From: Ignavibacteriae bacterium HGW-Ignavibacteriae-1
GTDB taxonomy: Bacteria > Bacteroidota > Ignavibacteria > Kapaibacteriales > UBA2268
Direction of reading: 5' to 3'
NCBI GenBank assembly: GCA_002839825.1
Contig: PGYU01000006.1
Span: 124,001-188,000 of the forward strand
Length of the DNA stretch: 64,000 nt
Part shown: piece after piece, positions 10,487 to 18,813 of the stretch
Position numbering within the stretch: the stretch's first letter is position 1
Layout: each line of letters opens with the position of its first letter
Made by a program: the position numbers and the translations under genes
The notes under the pieces: model-generated
Seen by the model: only the letters and a program-made list of their open reading frames with translations
Told to the model about the DNA's origin: nothing
Databases searched by the model: none

Positions 10487-10838
10487 TAAGACTGAACCAA
10501 CATACAGGGCTTTGGTGGAAATTGTTGCGGAAGCTTTGGAAAAAGTTCAACTAGGTTTTGATGATTATCAAAAGGAATGCTTCATCAGCCGTCCTTCAGA
10601 ATTCTTTTGCCTCGAACTAAACGGCGAAGCAGGGGAATTGGCAAATATTGAAAAAAAAGTCTGGAAAGGCAAAGAAATCCCTCACGAACAATTTGAATCC
10701 GAATGTGCTGACGTTTTGATTGCGTTAATGAATTATTGCAATGCAAAAGGTCTTAATCTCGGACAAGCCGTTAGCGACAAGTTAAAACTTATCGAAGAAA
10801 AGCGAAGCACATTGAAACAAAATAATGAAGAATATTAA
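10479..10838 (+). CDS. MazG-like nucleotide pyrophosphohydrolase
   Basis: 119 aa all-alpha; LNGEAGELANIEKKVWKG...ESECADVLIALMNYCNAKGLNLGQAV matches the ExxE...ExxD MazG-type pattern. Confidence 0.75.
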   Translation: MIDKTEPTYRALVEIVAEALEKVQLGFDDYQKECFISRPSEFFCLELNGEAGELANIEKKVWKGKEIPHEQFESECADVLIALMNYCNAKGLNLGQAVSDKLKLIEEKRSTLKQNNEEY

Positions 10839-10841
10839 AAT

Positions 10842-11180
10842 ATGCCTTTAACTCCTGAACAAATAATCGAAATCACTACCATTATTAATCAAGAAATTGA
10901 GCAATTGAAATCGAACATCGCTCATCTCGAAGAGGCAACCAAACCGATTGCTTTGGATAATTCCATTGGGCGACTATCTCGCATGGATGCCATCGGCGGC
11001 AAAGGTGTCAACGATTCGCTGCTCGAGAATAACCGAATGAGAATGATTGCTCTTGAAAAAGCCTTATTGCGAATTGAAACGCCATTCTATGGTACATGCA
11101 AAAATTGCCGCGGTCAAATTGCTTACAATCGTTTGAAAGCAATCCCCGAGGCAACACATTGCAGTAATTGTAATATCTAA
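10842..11180 (+). CDS. DksA/TraR-family C4 zinc-finger protein
   Basis: 112 aa; coiled-coil N-terminus then YGTCKNCRGQIAYNRLKAIPEATHCSNC. Confidence 0.85.
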   Translation: MPLTPEQIIEITTIINQEIEQLKSNIAHLEEATKPIALDNSIGRLSRMDAIGGKGVNDSLLENNRMRMIALEKALLRIETPFYGTCKNCRGQIAYNRLKAIPEATHCSNCNI

Positions 11181-11184
11181 GTTT

Positions 11185-11895
11185 TTATCTGTTGTTGAAT
11201 ATTGGCGATTCGCCAACACGCCCAAAACCATGAATCTCAAGTTGAGGAAAATCCGGATGGTCAGTTTTGATACTTATTCTGGTATTGAGGTTTCCGACTT
11301 TCAAAGGTAAAATCTTCGCTTTAAGTTCTACTTCCTCGCCGGGGCGCAATCTTTTCTTTCCACTCAAATTTATCGTCAATTCCGAAGGATTCGTTACAAA
11401 ATCGCTCATTGTGATATTGCGATTTGAAGTGTTTTTGATTTTGAGCGTTGATTCGCCCACCAATCCCACAACCAAATCTCTGAATGACAAATGATTTGAT
11501 GGCAAAACCGTTAATGGTCTGACTACTTCTGCCATCAATGTGTAATTAATGCTTGGATTGACCGGGTCATTGGAATATACCATAATTTGTTTTTGAACAG
11601 GACCCGAATTTTGACTTACATTGAAAGTAATAGAAATTTTAGTACTTTCATTCGGTTTCAGTTCATCTTTTTCAAGAGGAGCCGTTGTACAACCGCATGT
11701 AGGTCTAACATTAGAAATTTTTAGATTTTGATTACCTTTATTTTTGACAATTAAGTCGTATTTAAGCGGACTATCTGCCGGAGAAACTGTTCCCCAGTTT
11801 TTAGTCGTCCCACCTACGATTTCAATTTTTGGTTGAGCCATTATCACAACACTTGATAAAATCAAGGCAGCAAATATAATTATACTTTTTTTCAT
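11185..11895 (-). CDS. DUF1573-type (ASH/MSP-like) secreted protein
   Basis: Signal peptide; DLIVKNKGNQNLKISNVRPTCGCTTAPLEKDELKPNESTKISITFN is typical of DUF1573. Confidence 0.88.
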   Translation of the reverse strand: MKKSIIIFAALILSSVVIMAQPKIEIVGGTTKNWGTVSPADSPLKYDLIVKNKGNQNLKISNVRPTCGCTTAPLEKDELKPNESTKISITFNVSQNSGPVQKQIMVYSNDPVNPSINYTLMAEVVRPLTVLPSNHLSFRDLVVGLVGESTLKIKNTSNRNITMSDFVTNPSELTINLSGKKRLRPGEEVELKAKILPLKVGNLNTRISIKTDHPDFPQLEIHGFGRVGESPIFNNR

Positions 11896-11926
11896 CCAAA
11901 TCTCCCAACTAAATAAACAAATAAAC

Positions 11927-11940
11927 CAACATATATGTTG
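11927..11940. promoter_or_regulatory. Candidate operator palindrome in a divergent intergenic region
   Basis: CAACATATATGTTG, 14-bp perfect palindrome between divergent ORFs. Confidence 0.3.
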
Positions 11941-12033
11941 AATCGTTAAATATCTGACGAATTAACTGAAATAATATGTCACTTTGTTTATTTTAATTTG
12001 CAAAAAAATAAGAATGGAAGTAATTTGGTATTC

Positions 12034-14316
12034 ATGTTTCGTACAATATTGATATTTGTTTTTCTGACTTCTCTCGCTTACTCTCAAGAATATAGCGGGA
12101 GGATTGTGCCGTTGCATAAAATGGAAAATGGAGTAGTCAACGTTGGTCCTTGCCTTGTTAACGACAGTATCAGATTTAGTTTCGAAATCATAAACGATGG
12201 CGAAAAGGTGCTTTATATGCAGCCTCTTGTTCCGAGTTTTTATTTGGGTGCAAGTCCGAATGACCCCACGCAAAGTCAATTCACCTTTTTTCGCCGTATC
12301 ACACAACTTGACCGCGTGTTTCCGCCTAATTCGCGAGATACTTTGATTATTCAATATAACGCCGGTGATTTGATTGCTCCGCCACTTGGTTGGTACGAAG
12401 CCTTGCTCGGACTTAGCTTGCTAAAAAATGACGACAGAAGCGGACCTCCAATTGCCAAAATTGATACTTTCTTACTTCGTGTAAAAAAAGTTGTCCTGTA
12501 CTTGAATGGTATAGATGATGTCGTTAATTTTGATTCAGTGTATATCGAGCCAAATGTCACACCCAAAATTACTTGGCAATTGAAGAACGCTTCAAATAAA
12601 TCTATAGAAATTATTGATTACCAAACAAGGGTTATTACCCAACAGCCATCGGGACAGGAATTCACAATCCAAGAGCGTCCTGCCAATATTACAATTCAGG
12701 GCAAAAATACAATTGACTGGGATATTTCGTATCAACCACTTGATATTGGCATTGATTCAGTTCAATTCAAAGTCACTTATAAGCCGCACCCCGAAGAATT
12801 CCCCGATTCTGTAAATGTTGCTTCGATGTTTGCTGTTGGTACTGGAGTTCATCAGCAAATAAATCTACTCGCTTCAAACCATAACTTAGTAGGCGACACA
12901 ATTGTTTTAGGTGACGTTCGAGCAGGTGGTTCTTACATCGTGGCCGGAGCGTTGATAAACAATGGCAACATTCCTTTTCATACACTTAGCGAATATATAA
13001 TAGATGTTTTTACCGGTAATGAGCATACAGACTATACAATAACAAATAAATTCGGTGATAAAACCGAAGACTTATTGCCTGACAGTAATTATACATTTAT
13101 TTTTCGTTACAAACCTACAGAGAACGGATTGGACATTGCGGAATACATTATCGAAAGCGATATTTTGGAACGTGTAATAAAGGGCGTCCAAGCTGAGAAA
13201 CGATTTCTCCGATTTTATATCAAAGCTAATGTTGTATCTCCCAAAATTTTCATCGCGGAGGACACGCTGAATTTCGGTTCGGTCACTTTGAATAAGCCAA
13301 GTTGCCTGAATTACAAGGATACATCGCTCACAATTTACAATATTGGTAACGAGCAGCTGCTGATTAAAAGCATCAAAATTGTGAATGGTGGAGGTGCGAA
13401 TTTCTTTACAGGTGCGACATCACTTGAAATTGAACCGAATTCATCAGGCAAAATTGACATCAGATTTGAAAATAATTCCGGCACAGTTGGGGAGTATTTC
13501 GCGATTTTGGAGCTAATTACTAATGCTCCCATGCCGCAAAATTTAACTAAAATTATGCTTTGGGCTAATTCTACTCCAACTCTTTCGGCAACAATTTCTA
13601 TTTCCGATGATTTACGTGCTTCTCCGGGCAGATTAATCGAAGTGCCAATTTTACTCACTTCTGATAATTTTATACCTTCGGAATTTGCCAAAAGTTTCAG
13701 TTTTTCATTGTCCTACGATAGGTCAATCTTGGAGTATAAAGGTGTGGTAACGCTCGGCACAGCATCAGTAGGAGCCGCATTCGAGGGTGACAATAGCGAA
13801 AATCCCGGCAAGCAAATTGTTGATATCCGCTTTTTGAAACCCGGAAATGACTTTTTCGAGCCCGACGATACTTTATGCAAAGTTCAATTCTTCACCTATT
13901 TGGGCAATGCTGTCGCAACTGAAATTGCAATAATCAACCCCGTTTTTAGTGATGGCAATTGCGAAGACCTTTTCGAGCTAAATGTCCTGAATGGCGTATT
14001 TGTAACTGATTCGGTTTGCGGATTGGAACTAAAGGCTGTCCCGGGGAATTTTGCAGGATTTGCGATTAAATCCACTCTGAATTCCGGTTCGCACGATTTG
14101 GTTCAATTTGATTGTTCTATTGGCACAGCCGCAGAAGTTTCTTTCCGAGTTTATGATGCTTTTGGGAATATTTTATCCGATGAAATCGCCGGTAAAATTC
14201 CCGCAGGTGCATATACTTACGATTTTGATAGTCGCAATCTCGCATCTGGCATATATTTTATCGAAATGTCAACTCCATTTTTATCTGTCACCAATCATTT
14301 TGTAATTATCAAATGA
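12034..14316 (+). CDS. Large secreted protein with ASH-like repeats, cohesin-like domain and T9SS-type C-terminal domain
   Basis: Signal peptide MFRTILIFVFLTSLAYSQ; repeated NFGSVTLNKP.../IYNIGNEQLLIKSIKI elements; C-terminus FRVYDAFGNILSDEIAGKIPAGAYTYDFDSRNLASGIYFIEMSTPFLSVTNHFVIIK. Confidence 0.75.
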   Translation: MFRTILIFVFLTSLAYSQEYSGRIVPLHKMENGVVNVGPCLVNDSIRFSFEIINDGEKVLYMQPLVPSFYLGASPNDPTQSQFTFFRRITQLDRVFPPNSRDTLIIQYNAGDLIAPPLGWYEALLGLSLLKNDDRSGPPIAKIDTFLLRVKKVVLYLNGIDDVVNFDSVYIEPNVTPKITWQLKNASNKSIEIIDYQTRVITQQPSGQEFTIQERPANITIQGKNTIDWDISYQPLDIGIDSVQFKVTYKPHPEEFPDSVNVASMFAVGTGVHQQINLLASNHNLVGDTIVLGDVRAGGSYIVAGALINNGNIPFHTLSEYIIDVFTGNEHTDYTITNKFGDKTEDLLPDSNYTFIFRYKPTENGLDIAEYIIESDILERVIKGVQAEKRFLRFYIKANVVSPKIFIAEDTLNFGSVTLNKPSCLNYKDTSLTIYNIGNEQLLIKSIKIVNGGGANFFTGATSLEIEPNSSGKIDIRFENNSGTVGEYFAILELITNAPMPQNLTKIMLWANSTPTLSATISISDDLRASPGRLIEVPILLTSDNFIPSEFAKSFSFSLSYDRSILEYKGVVTLGTASVGAAFEGDNSENPGKQIVDIRFLKPGNDFFEPDDTLCKVQFFTYLGNAVATEIAIINPVFSDGNCEDLFELNVLNGVFVTDSVCGLELKAVPGNFAGFAIKSTLNSGSHDLVQFDCSIGTAAEVSFRVYDAFGNILSDEIAGKIPAGAYTYDFDSRNLASGIYFIEMSTPFLSVTNHFVIIK

Positions 14317-15056
14317 TGCGATACCTTTTCATACTAATCTCCATGTTTTCCATGACAAGCGGAAATTCCCTTGCTCAGGGATTTGACTGGCAATATGACC
14401 ACCGCTTGCCGTCGAATTATCCCGTTATTTTTGTCGGCATCAATGCTGAATATGGAATTGTATTTCATCAAGGTGATTTCAACTTTCTCGAGAATGAAAT
14501 TCCATGTTGCAGATTTGGAAATGGCGACGGCAATAATTCAAATATTGGAATATCATTAGAATATTGGTATGATAGCAAAATTTCGTTCCAACTGACAGCC
14601 TCGGTGAATAATGTTACAGGCTCTTTCTCGGCGAATTCGAGCGATACAATTCGCGGCGGGAGCATGAAAACGCAGTACAATTTCGAATCATCTGTCAACT
14701 ATTTGGCTATCAGCCCGGGGATTAAATACCGCTTATTCTCCAAACTTTTCGCGGCATTCGATTTACGCATGGCTATCAGATATAATTCCTCCGCCGAGCA
14801 TAGCGAACGCAGGATTTCGGACAATGTGCCATTTGAATCTCGCATAATCGCAAACGGGAAAATTGGTGCTCTTTCACCGCTGATTCTCGTCCCTCAAATC
14901 CGATTCGGCTATGATGTGCCTTTGTTCCGTGGCATATACATTTCCCCGTATATATCGGCTGCATACACTTTGAACGACGTCATTGATGCCGATAAATGGA
15001 AGCAACTCAATTTGCAATTCGGATTTTCGCTCTTAACCGGATTAATAAGTAAATAG
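14313..15056 (+). CDS. Outer-membrane beta-barrel protein
   Basis: Signal peptide (MSGNSLAQG-like), alternating aromatic/polar strands, 4-nt ATGA overlap with upstream gene. Confidence 0.6.
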   Translation: MMRYLFILISMFSMTSGNSLAQGFDWQYDHRLPSNYPVIFVGINAEYGIVFHQGDFNFLENEIPCCRFGNGDGNNSNIGISLEYWYDSKISFQLTASVNNVTGSFSANSSDTIRGGSMKTQYNFESSVNYLAISPGIKYRLFSKLFAAFDLRMAIRYNSSAEHSERRISDNVPFESRIIANGKIGALSPLILVPQIRFGYDVPLFRGIYISPYISAAYTLNDVIDADKWKQLNLQFGFSLLTGLISK

Positions 15057-15064
15057 CATCCGCT

Positions 15065-17395
15065 ATGTCATCACCAATCAAGGACCGCAACAAAATTAGT
15101 TATAAAAATATTCTATTTGCCTTTGTCGGTTTGATATTTATTTTCCTGTGGATTTTGCTGATTCTCGATTTGATTTTCCCTTTCAAATTCGATTTTGATT
15201 ATTCGACAGTCATCACATCTCGCGAAGGGAAAATACTCAAAACGTATCTGAGCAATGACGATAAATGGAGATTGGAAGCCGAATTAGCGGAAATCAATCC
15301 CAAAATGAAGGAGCTAATCATTTTCAAGGAGGATAAATATTTTTATTATCATCCGGGTGTGAATGTATTTTCAATTTTCCGTGCTTTCAAGCAGAATATT
15401 TTCTCCGGTGAAATCCAAAGCGGAGCTTCGACGATTACCATGCAACTTGCCAGAATGCTTCAACCAAAATCTCGAACATATGCCAACAAATTTATAGAAA
15501 TATTCCGCGCTTTTCAGTTGGAATTGCATTATTCCAAAGATGAGATTTTAAAATTATATCTGAATAAATTGCCTTATGGCGGAAATATCGAAGGTGTTCG
15601 AGCGGCTTCACTGCTATTTTTCGATGCGGAACCGCAAGTATTGAGTCTCTCCCAATCGCTAATTTTGTCAATAATTCCAAATAATCCAAATCAATTAGCT
15701 CTCGGGAAATTCAACGAGAGAATCAGAAAGGAACGGGATTTGTGGCTCGAAAACATCGAACAAGCCAATCTTTTCGAGCAATCTCAAATTCAAATAGCAA
15801 AAGCCGAACCCGTAAATCCCAATCGGCGTTTCTTCCGAAAATATGCCTCACATCTTAGCAATCGCATATATTATGCCGATAAGGAGCGTGGCAGAGTTCA
15901 GACGACAATTAATTTCAATTTGCAAAATGGGGTAGAGGAGCTACTGAAATCAAATTTGCAGCAATTAAAAAACATTGGAATTCGAAACGCGGCTGTTATA
16001 ATTTATGACAATCAAAACGGCGAAATACTTGCCTATGAAGGCTCCGGCGATTTCTTCGACAAGAGAAATCACGGGGAAGTGGACGGAGTAAGGGCTTATC
16101 GCTCGCCGGGAAGTGCATTGAAACCGCTTTTGTACGGCTATTGCTTTGATTTGGGGTTGATAACACCAAAGCTCGTCATGAATGATGTGCCTCTAATTGG
16201 CGAAGATTATGCTCCCGAAAACTTTGACGGCAATTATCACGGGCAAGTTACGGCTGAACAAGCTCTGATTGCATCGCTCAATATTCCGGCGGTGAATTTG
16301 ATGAAACAAGTCGGAACGAAAAATTTTGTCGAATTCCTTGATGATAACCATTTATCAGGTCTTGTCAGGAAAAATCGCGATTTGGGACTTTCGATGATTC
16401 TCGGAGGCTGTGAAGTTCGTTTAGACGAGCTAACAGCACTTTACTCATCTTTTGCACGCGCCGGATATGCCGTTATTCCGAAATATTTATTAAAATCAAA
16501 AAAAAATCTTCTAAATCGCAGAGCCTTCAGTTCTGAAAGTTCATATATGATTGCGGAGATTTTGTCCAAGCCGGAACGCCCGGATTTCGGATTATTCGCA
16601 AGCAGTGTAATCGGATTGCCACCACTTGCATTCAAAACGGGCACTTCGCAAGGCAGACGCGATGCTTGGGCGATTGGATTCAACGAGAGAATTACAATCG
16701 GAGTGTGGCTCGGCAATTTCGATGCTGCACCAAGCCAACACCTCACGGGTAGCAATGTCACAATTCCGATTTTATTCGATATTTTGAGAATCGCCGATAA
16801 ATTATATCCTGCAACAAAATTGACTATTGCTGAAGCACCGCTGACTCGAACGATTGATGCTGAAACAGGATTGTTGCCATCACCTTTGACAAAAATATTT
16901 TCGGAAGATTACTATATTCCGGGCATTTCATCAGTACAAGTTTCCGATTTATACCGCGAAGTGGAGGTTTCCACTGACATGAAACGCTCCTACTGTATGA
17001 TTTGCAAACCCGAATCGGGCAGCGTTTCGAAAGTTTTCAAAATCATGAAACCCGAACTTGTGTCTTTTTATGAGGAAATGAAAATCGCCTACGAGAAAAT
17101 TCCGCCTCACAACGACGCATGCAATGCTTATACAGCTAAAAATGCTCCGATGATAATTTTCCCGTTAAATAATTCGAAATATTTCTTGGCTGAGGGCAAG
17201 GGTTTGACTTTTGAGTGCAAGACATCGAATCTCGAATCTGACATTTTCTGGTACGTAAACGATAAATTTTTCGCCAAATCAAAGTTAAACGACAAAGTTT
17301 CGTTTATACCCAAACAATCGGGAAAATATAAAATATCTTGTTCCGATGATAATGGTATGAATAGTAATGTGAATATTGAAATTGAAATTTATTGA
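15065..17395 (+). CDS. pbpC: Penicillin-binding protein 1C (transglycosylase/transpeptidase)
   Basis: GT51 motif FKEDKYFYYHPGVNVFSIFRAFKQN...GASTITMQLARML; transpeptidase YRSPGSALKPLLYGY, LAFKTGTSQGRRDAWAIGFN; BiPBP-like C-terminal domain. Confidence 0.9.
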   Translation: MSSPIKDRNKISYKNILFAFVGLIFIFLWILLILDLIFPFKFDFDYSTVITSREGKILKTYLSNDDKWRLEAELAEINPKMKELIIFKEDKYFYYHPGVNVFSIFRAFKQNIFSGEIQSGASTITMQLARMLQPKSRTYANKFIEIFRAFQLELHYSKDEILKLYLNKLPYGGNIEGVRAASLLFFDAEPQVLSLSQSLILSIIPNNPNQLALGKFNERIRKERDLWLENIEQANLFEQSQIQIAKAEPVNPNRRFFRKYASHLSNRIYYADKERGRVQTTINFNLQNGVEELLKSNLQQLKNIGIRNAAVIIYDNQNGEILAYEGSGDFFDKRNHGEVDGVRAYRSPGSALKPLLYGYCFDLGLITPKLVMNDVPLIGEDYAPENFDGNYHGQVTAEQALIASLNIPAVNLMKQVGTKNFVEFLDDNHLSGLVRKNRDLGLSMILGGCEVRLDELTALYSSFARAGYAVIPKYLLKSKKNLLNRRAFSSESSYMIAEILSKPERPDFGLFASSVIGLPPLAFKTGTSQGRRDAWAIGFNERITIGVWLGNFDAAPSQHLTGSNVTIPILFDILRIADKLYPATKLTIAEAPLTRTIDAETGLLPSPLTKIFSEDYYIPGISSVQVSDLYREVEVSTDMKRSYCMICKPESGSVSKVFKIMKPELVSFYEEMKIAYEKIPPHNDACNAYTAKNAPMIIFPLNNSKYFLAEGKGLTFECKTSNLESDIFWYVNDKFFAKSKLNDKVSFIPKQSGKYKISCSDDNGMNSNVNIEIEIY

Positions 17396-17407
17396 AGCGA
17401 TAAAAAT

Positions 17408-17995
17408 ATGAAACCAATGGAAGCCGAATTTTTGCTCGGCGCAGTAGCAATCGAACAATTCCCCAAGACAAATTTGCCCGAATTAGCTTTTTCGGGGCGT
17501 TCAAATGTAGGCAAATCATCACTGATAAATAGCATTGTGCTTCAGAAAAATCTTGCTCTAATCAGTTCCAGTCCCGGCAAAACGCGTCAAATCAACTTTT
17601 TTAAAGTCGAAAACAAGTGGTCTTTCGCAGATTTGCCCGGCTTTGGGTACGCCCAAGTAAGCAAAGATTTGCGGGAGCAGTGGCGAAAGCTGAATATGGA
17701 CTATCTCGCCAATCGCGATAATCTGAAGTTAATCGTTGCACTTGTGGACAGCCGTCACGACCCTTCGGAGACCGATTTGGGGCTAATCGAATGGTACGAA
17801 AATAACGGCAAAGACTTTATAATCATTTTGACAAAATGCGACAAAATCAAGCCGAAAGAAGTGGAAGACCGGCAGGAACAAATCAAGCATCTCACTTCAA
17901 GTTGCAAACATTGTATCGAAGTGCTTCCGTACTCTGTCCAAACTGGCTTGGGGCGCAGGGAACTTGTCGCAATAATCAAACGTATAACCGAATAA
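17408..17995 (+). CDS. engB: Ribosome biogenesis GTP-binding protein YsxC/EngB
   Basis: LAFSGRSNVGKSSLINSI, SSPGKTRQINFF, FADLPGFGYA, LTKCDKIK. Confidence 0.95.
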   Translation: MKPMEAEFLLGAVAIEQFPKTNLPELAFSGRSNVGKSSLINSIVLQKNLALISSSPGKTRQINFFKVENKWSFADLPGFGYAQVSKDLREQWRKLNMDYLANRDNLKLIVALVDSRHDPSETDLGLIEWYENNGKDFIIILTKCDKIKPKEVEDRQEQIKHLTSSCKHCIEVLPYSVQTGLGRRELVAIIKRITE

Positions 17996-18004
17996 GGAAA
18001 AATC

Positions 18005-18598
18005 ATGTTAAATGCAAAAGAACTTATCGCCGCATCTGTGGCTGAATCTATCGAAACTAAGCAACAACTCGTAGCCGTACAATCCGAGCAAATCGAGAAT
18101 TGCGGCAAAATGCTCGCTGCGGTATATGACAAAGGTGGGAAAATTCTCTTTTGTGGCAATGGCGGCAGCGCAGCCGATTGTCAGCACATCGCAGCGGAGC
18201 TTGTAATTCGATTCAGGAGCAAAATCAATCGGGCAGCATTACCGGCAATCGCACTCACAGTTGACCCATCGATGATGAGCGCCGGTGGGAACGACATCGG
18301 TTTCGAAAATGTGTTTGCAAGGCTCGTGGAAGCCTATGGCAAGAGTGGCGATGCATTGGTGGCAATCTCGACAAGCGGCAACTCCGAGAACGTCATCCGT
18401 GCTGTCAACACTGCCAAACAACAAGGCGTGCTCACAATCGGACTCTTGGGCGGAAACGGCGGCAAATTACTGCCACTATGCGACTTCTCAGTTGTAGTCC
18501 CATCGGACGTAACAGCCCGAATCCAGGAATCGCACATACTCATCGGGCATATTTGGTGCGAAATAATCGAAGAAATAATTTTTCCTGAACTTTTTTAA
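18005..18598 (+). CDS. gmhA: Phosphoheptose (sedoheptulose-7-phosphate) isomerase
   Basis: SIS domain; ILFCGNGGSAADCQHIAAELVIRF...ALVAISTSGNSENVIRAV...IQESHILIGHIWCEIIE. Confidence 0.93.
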   Translation: MLNAKELIAASVAESIETKQQLVAVQSEQIENCGKMLAAVYDKGGKILFCGNGGSAADCQHIAAELVIRFRSKINRAALPAIALTVDPSMMSAGGNDIGFENVFARLVEAYGKSGDALVAISTSGNSENVIRAVNTAKQQGVLTIGLLGGNGGKLLPLCDFSVVVPSDVTARIQESHILIGHIWCEIIEEIIFPELF

Positions 18599-18650
18599 AA
18601 AATTTCTTGCACAGAATCTAAAAAACTCTTACTTTTGTATTCTGTTCGAC

Positions 18651-18723
18651 GCCGGATTAGCTCAGTTGGTAGAGCAGCTGATTTGTAATCAGCAGGTCGG
18701 GGGTTCAAATCCGTCATCCGGCT
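18651..18723 (+). tRNA. tRNA-Thr (anticodon TGT), CCA not encoded
   Basis: Acceptor GCCGGAT/ATCCGGC, D-arm GCTCAGTTGGTAGAGC, anticodon arm GCTGA-TTTGTAA-TCAGC, T-loop TTCAAAT, discriminator T. Confidence 0.95.
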
Positions 18724-18728
18724 CAAAG

Positions 18729-18762
18729 AAAAAGCCTCATCATTACGATGGGGCTTTTTTTT
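18729..18762 (+). terminator. Intrinsic terminator downstream of tRNA-Thr
   Basis: AAAAAGCCTCATC-attac-GATGGGGCTTTTT, stem with one G-T wobble followed by T run. Confidence 0.85.
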
Positions 18763-18813
18763 AGTGGGTTGGGAGCGAGACATGGATTTTTAAATACATG
18801 TCTAAGATATTTC

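Noticed and set aside
11962-12354. 130-aa minus-strand ORF opposite the secreted protein start
   Set aside because: Antisense to a signal peptide-bearing CDS; no domain resemblance.
18595-18783. 62-aa minus-strand ORF
   Set aside because: It covers the tRNA-Thr gene and its terminator; tRNA antisense ORF, not coding.
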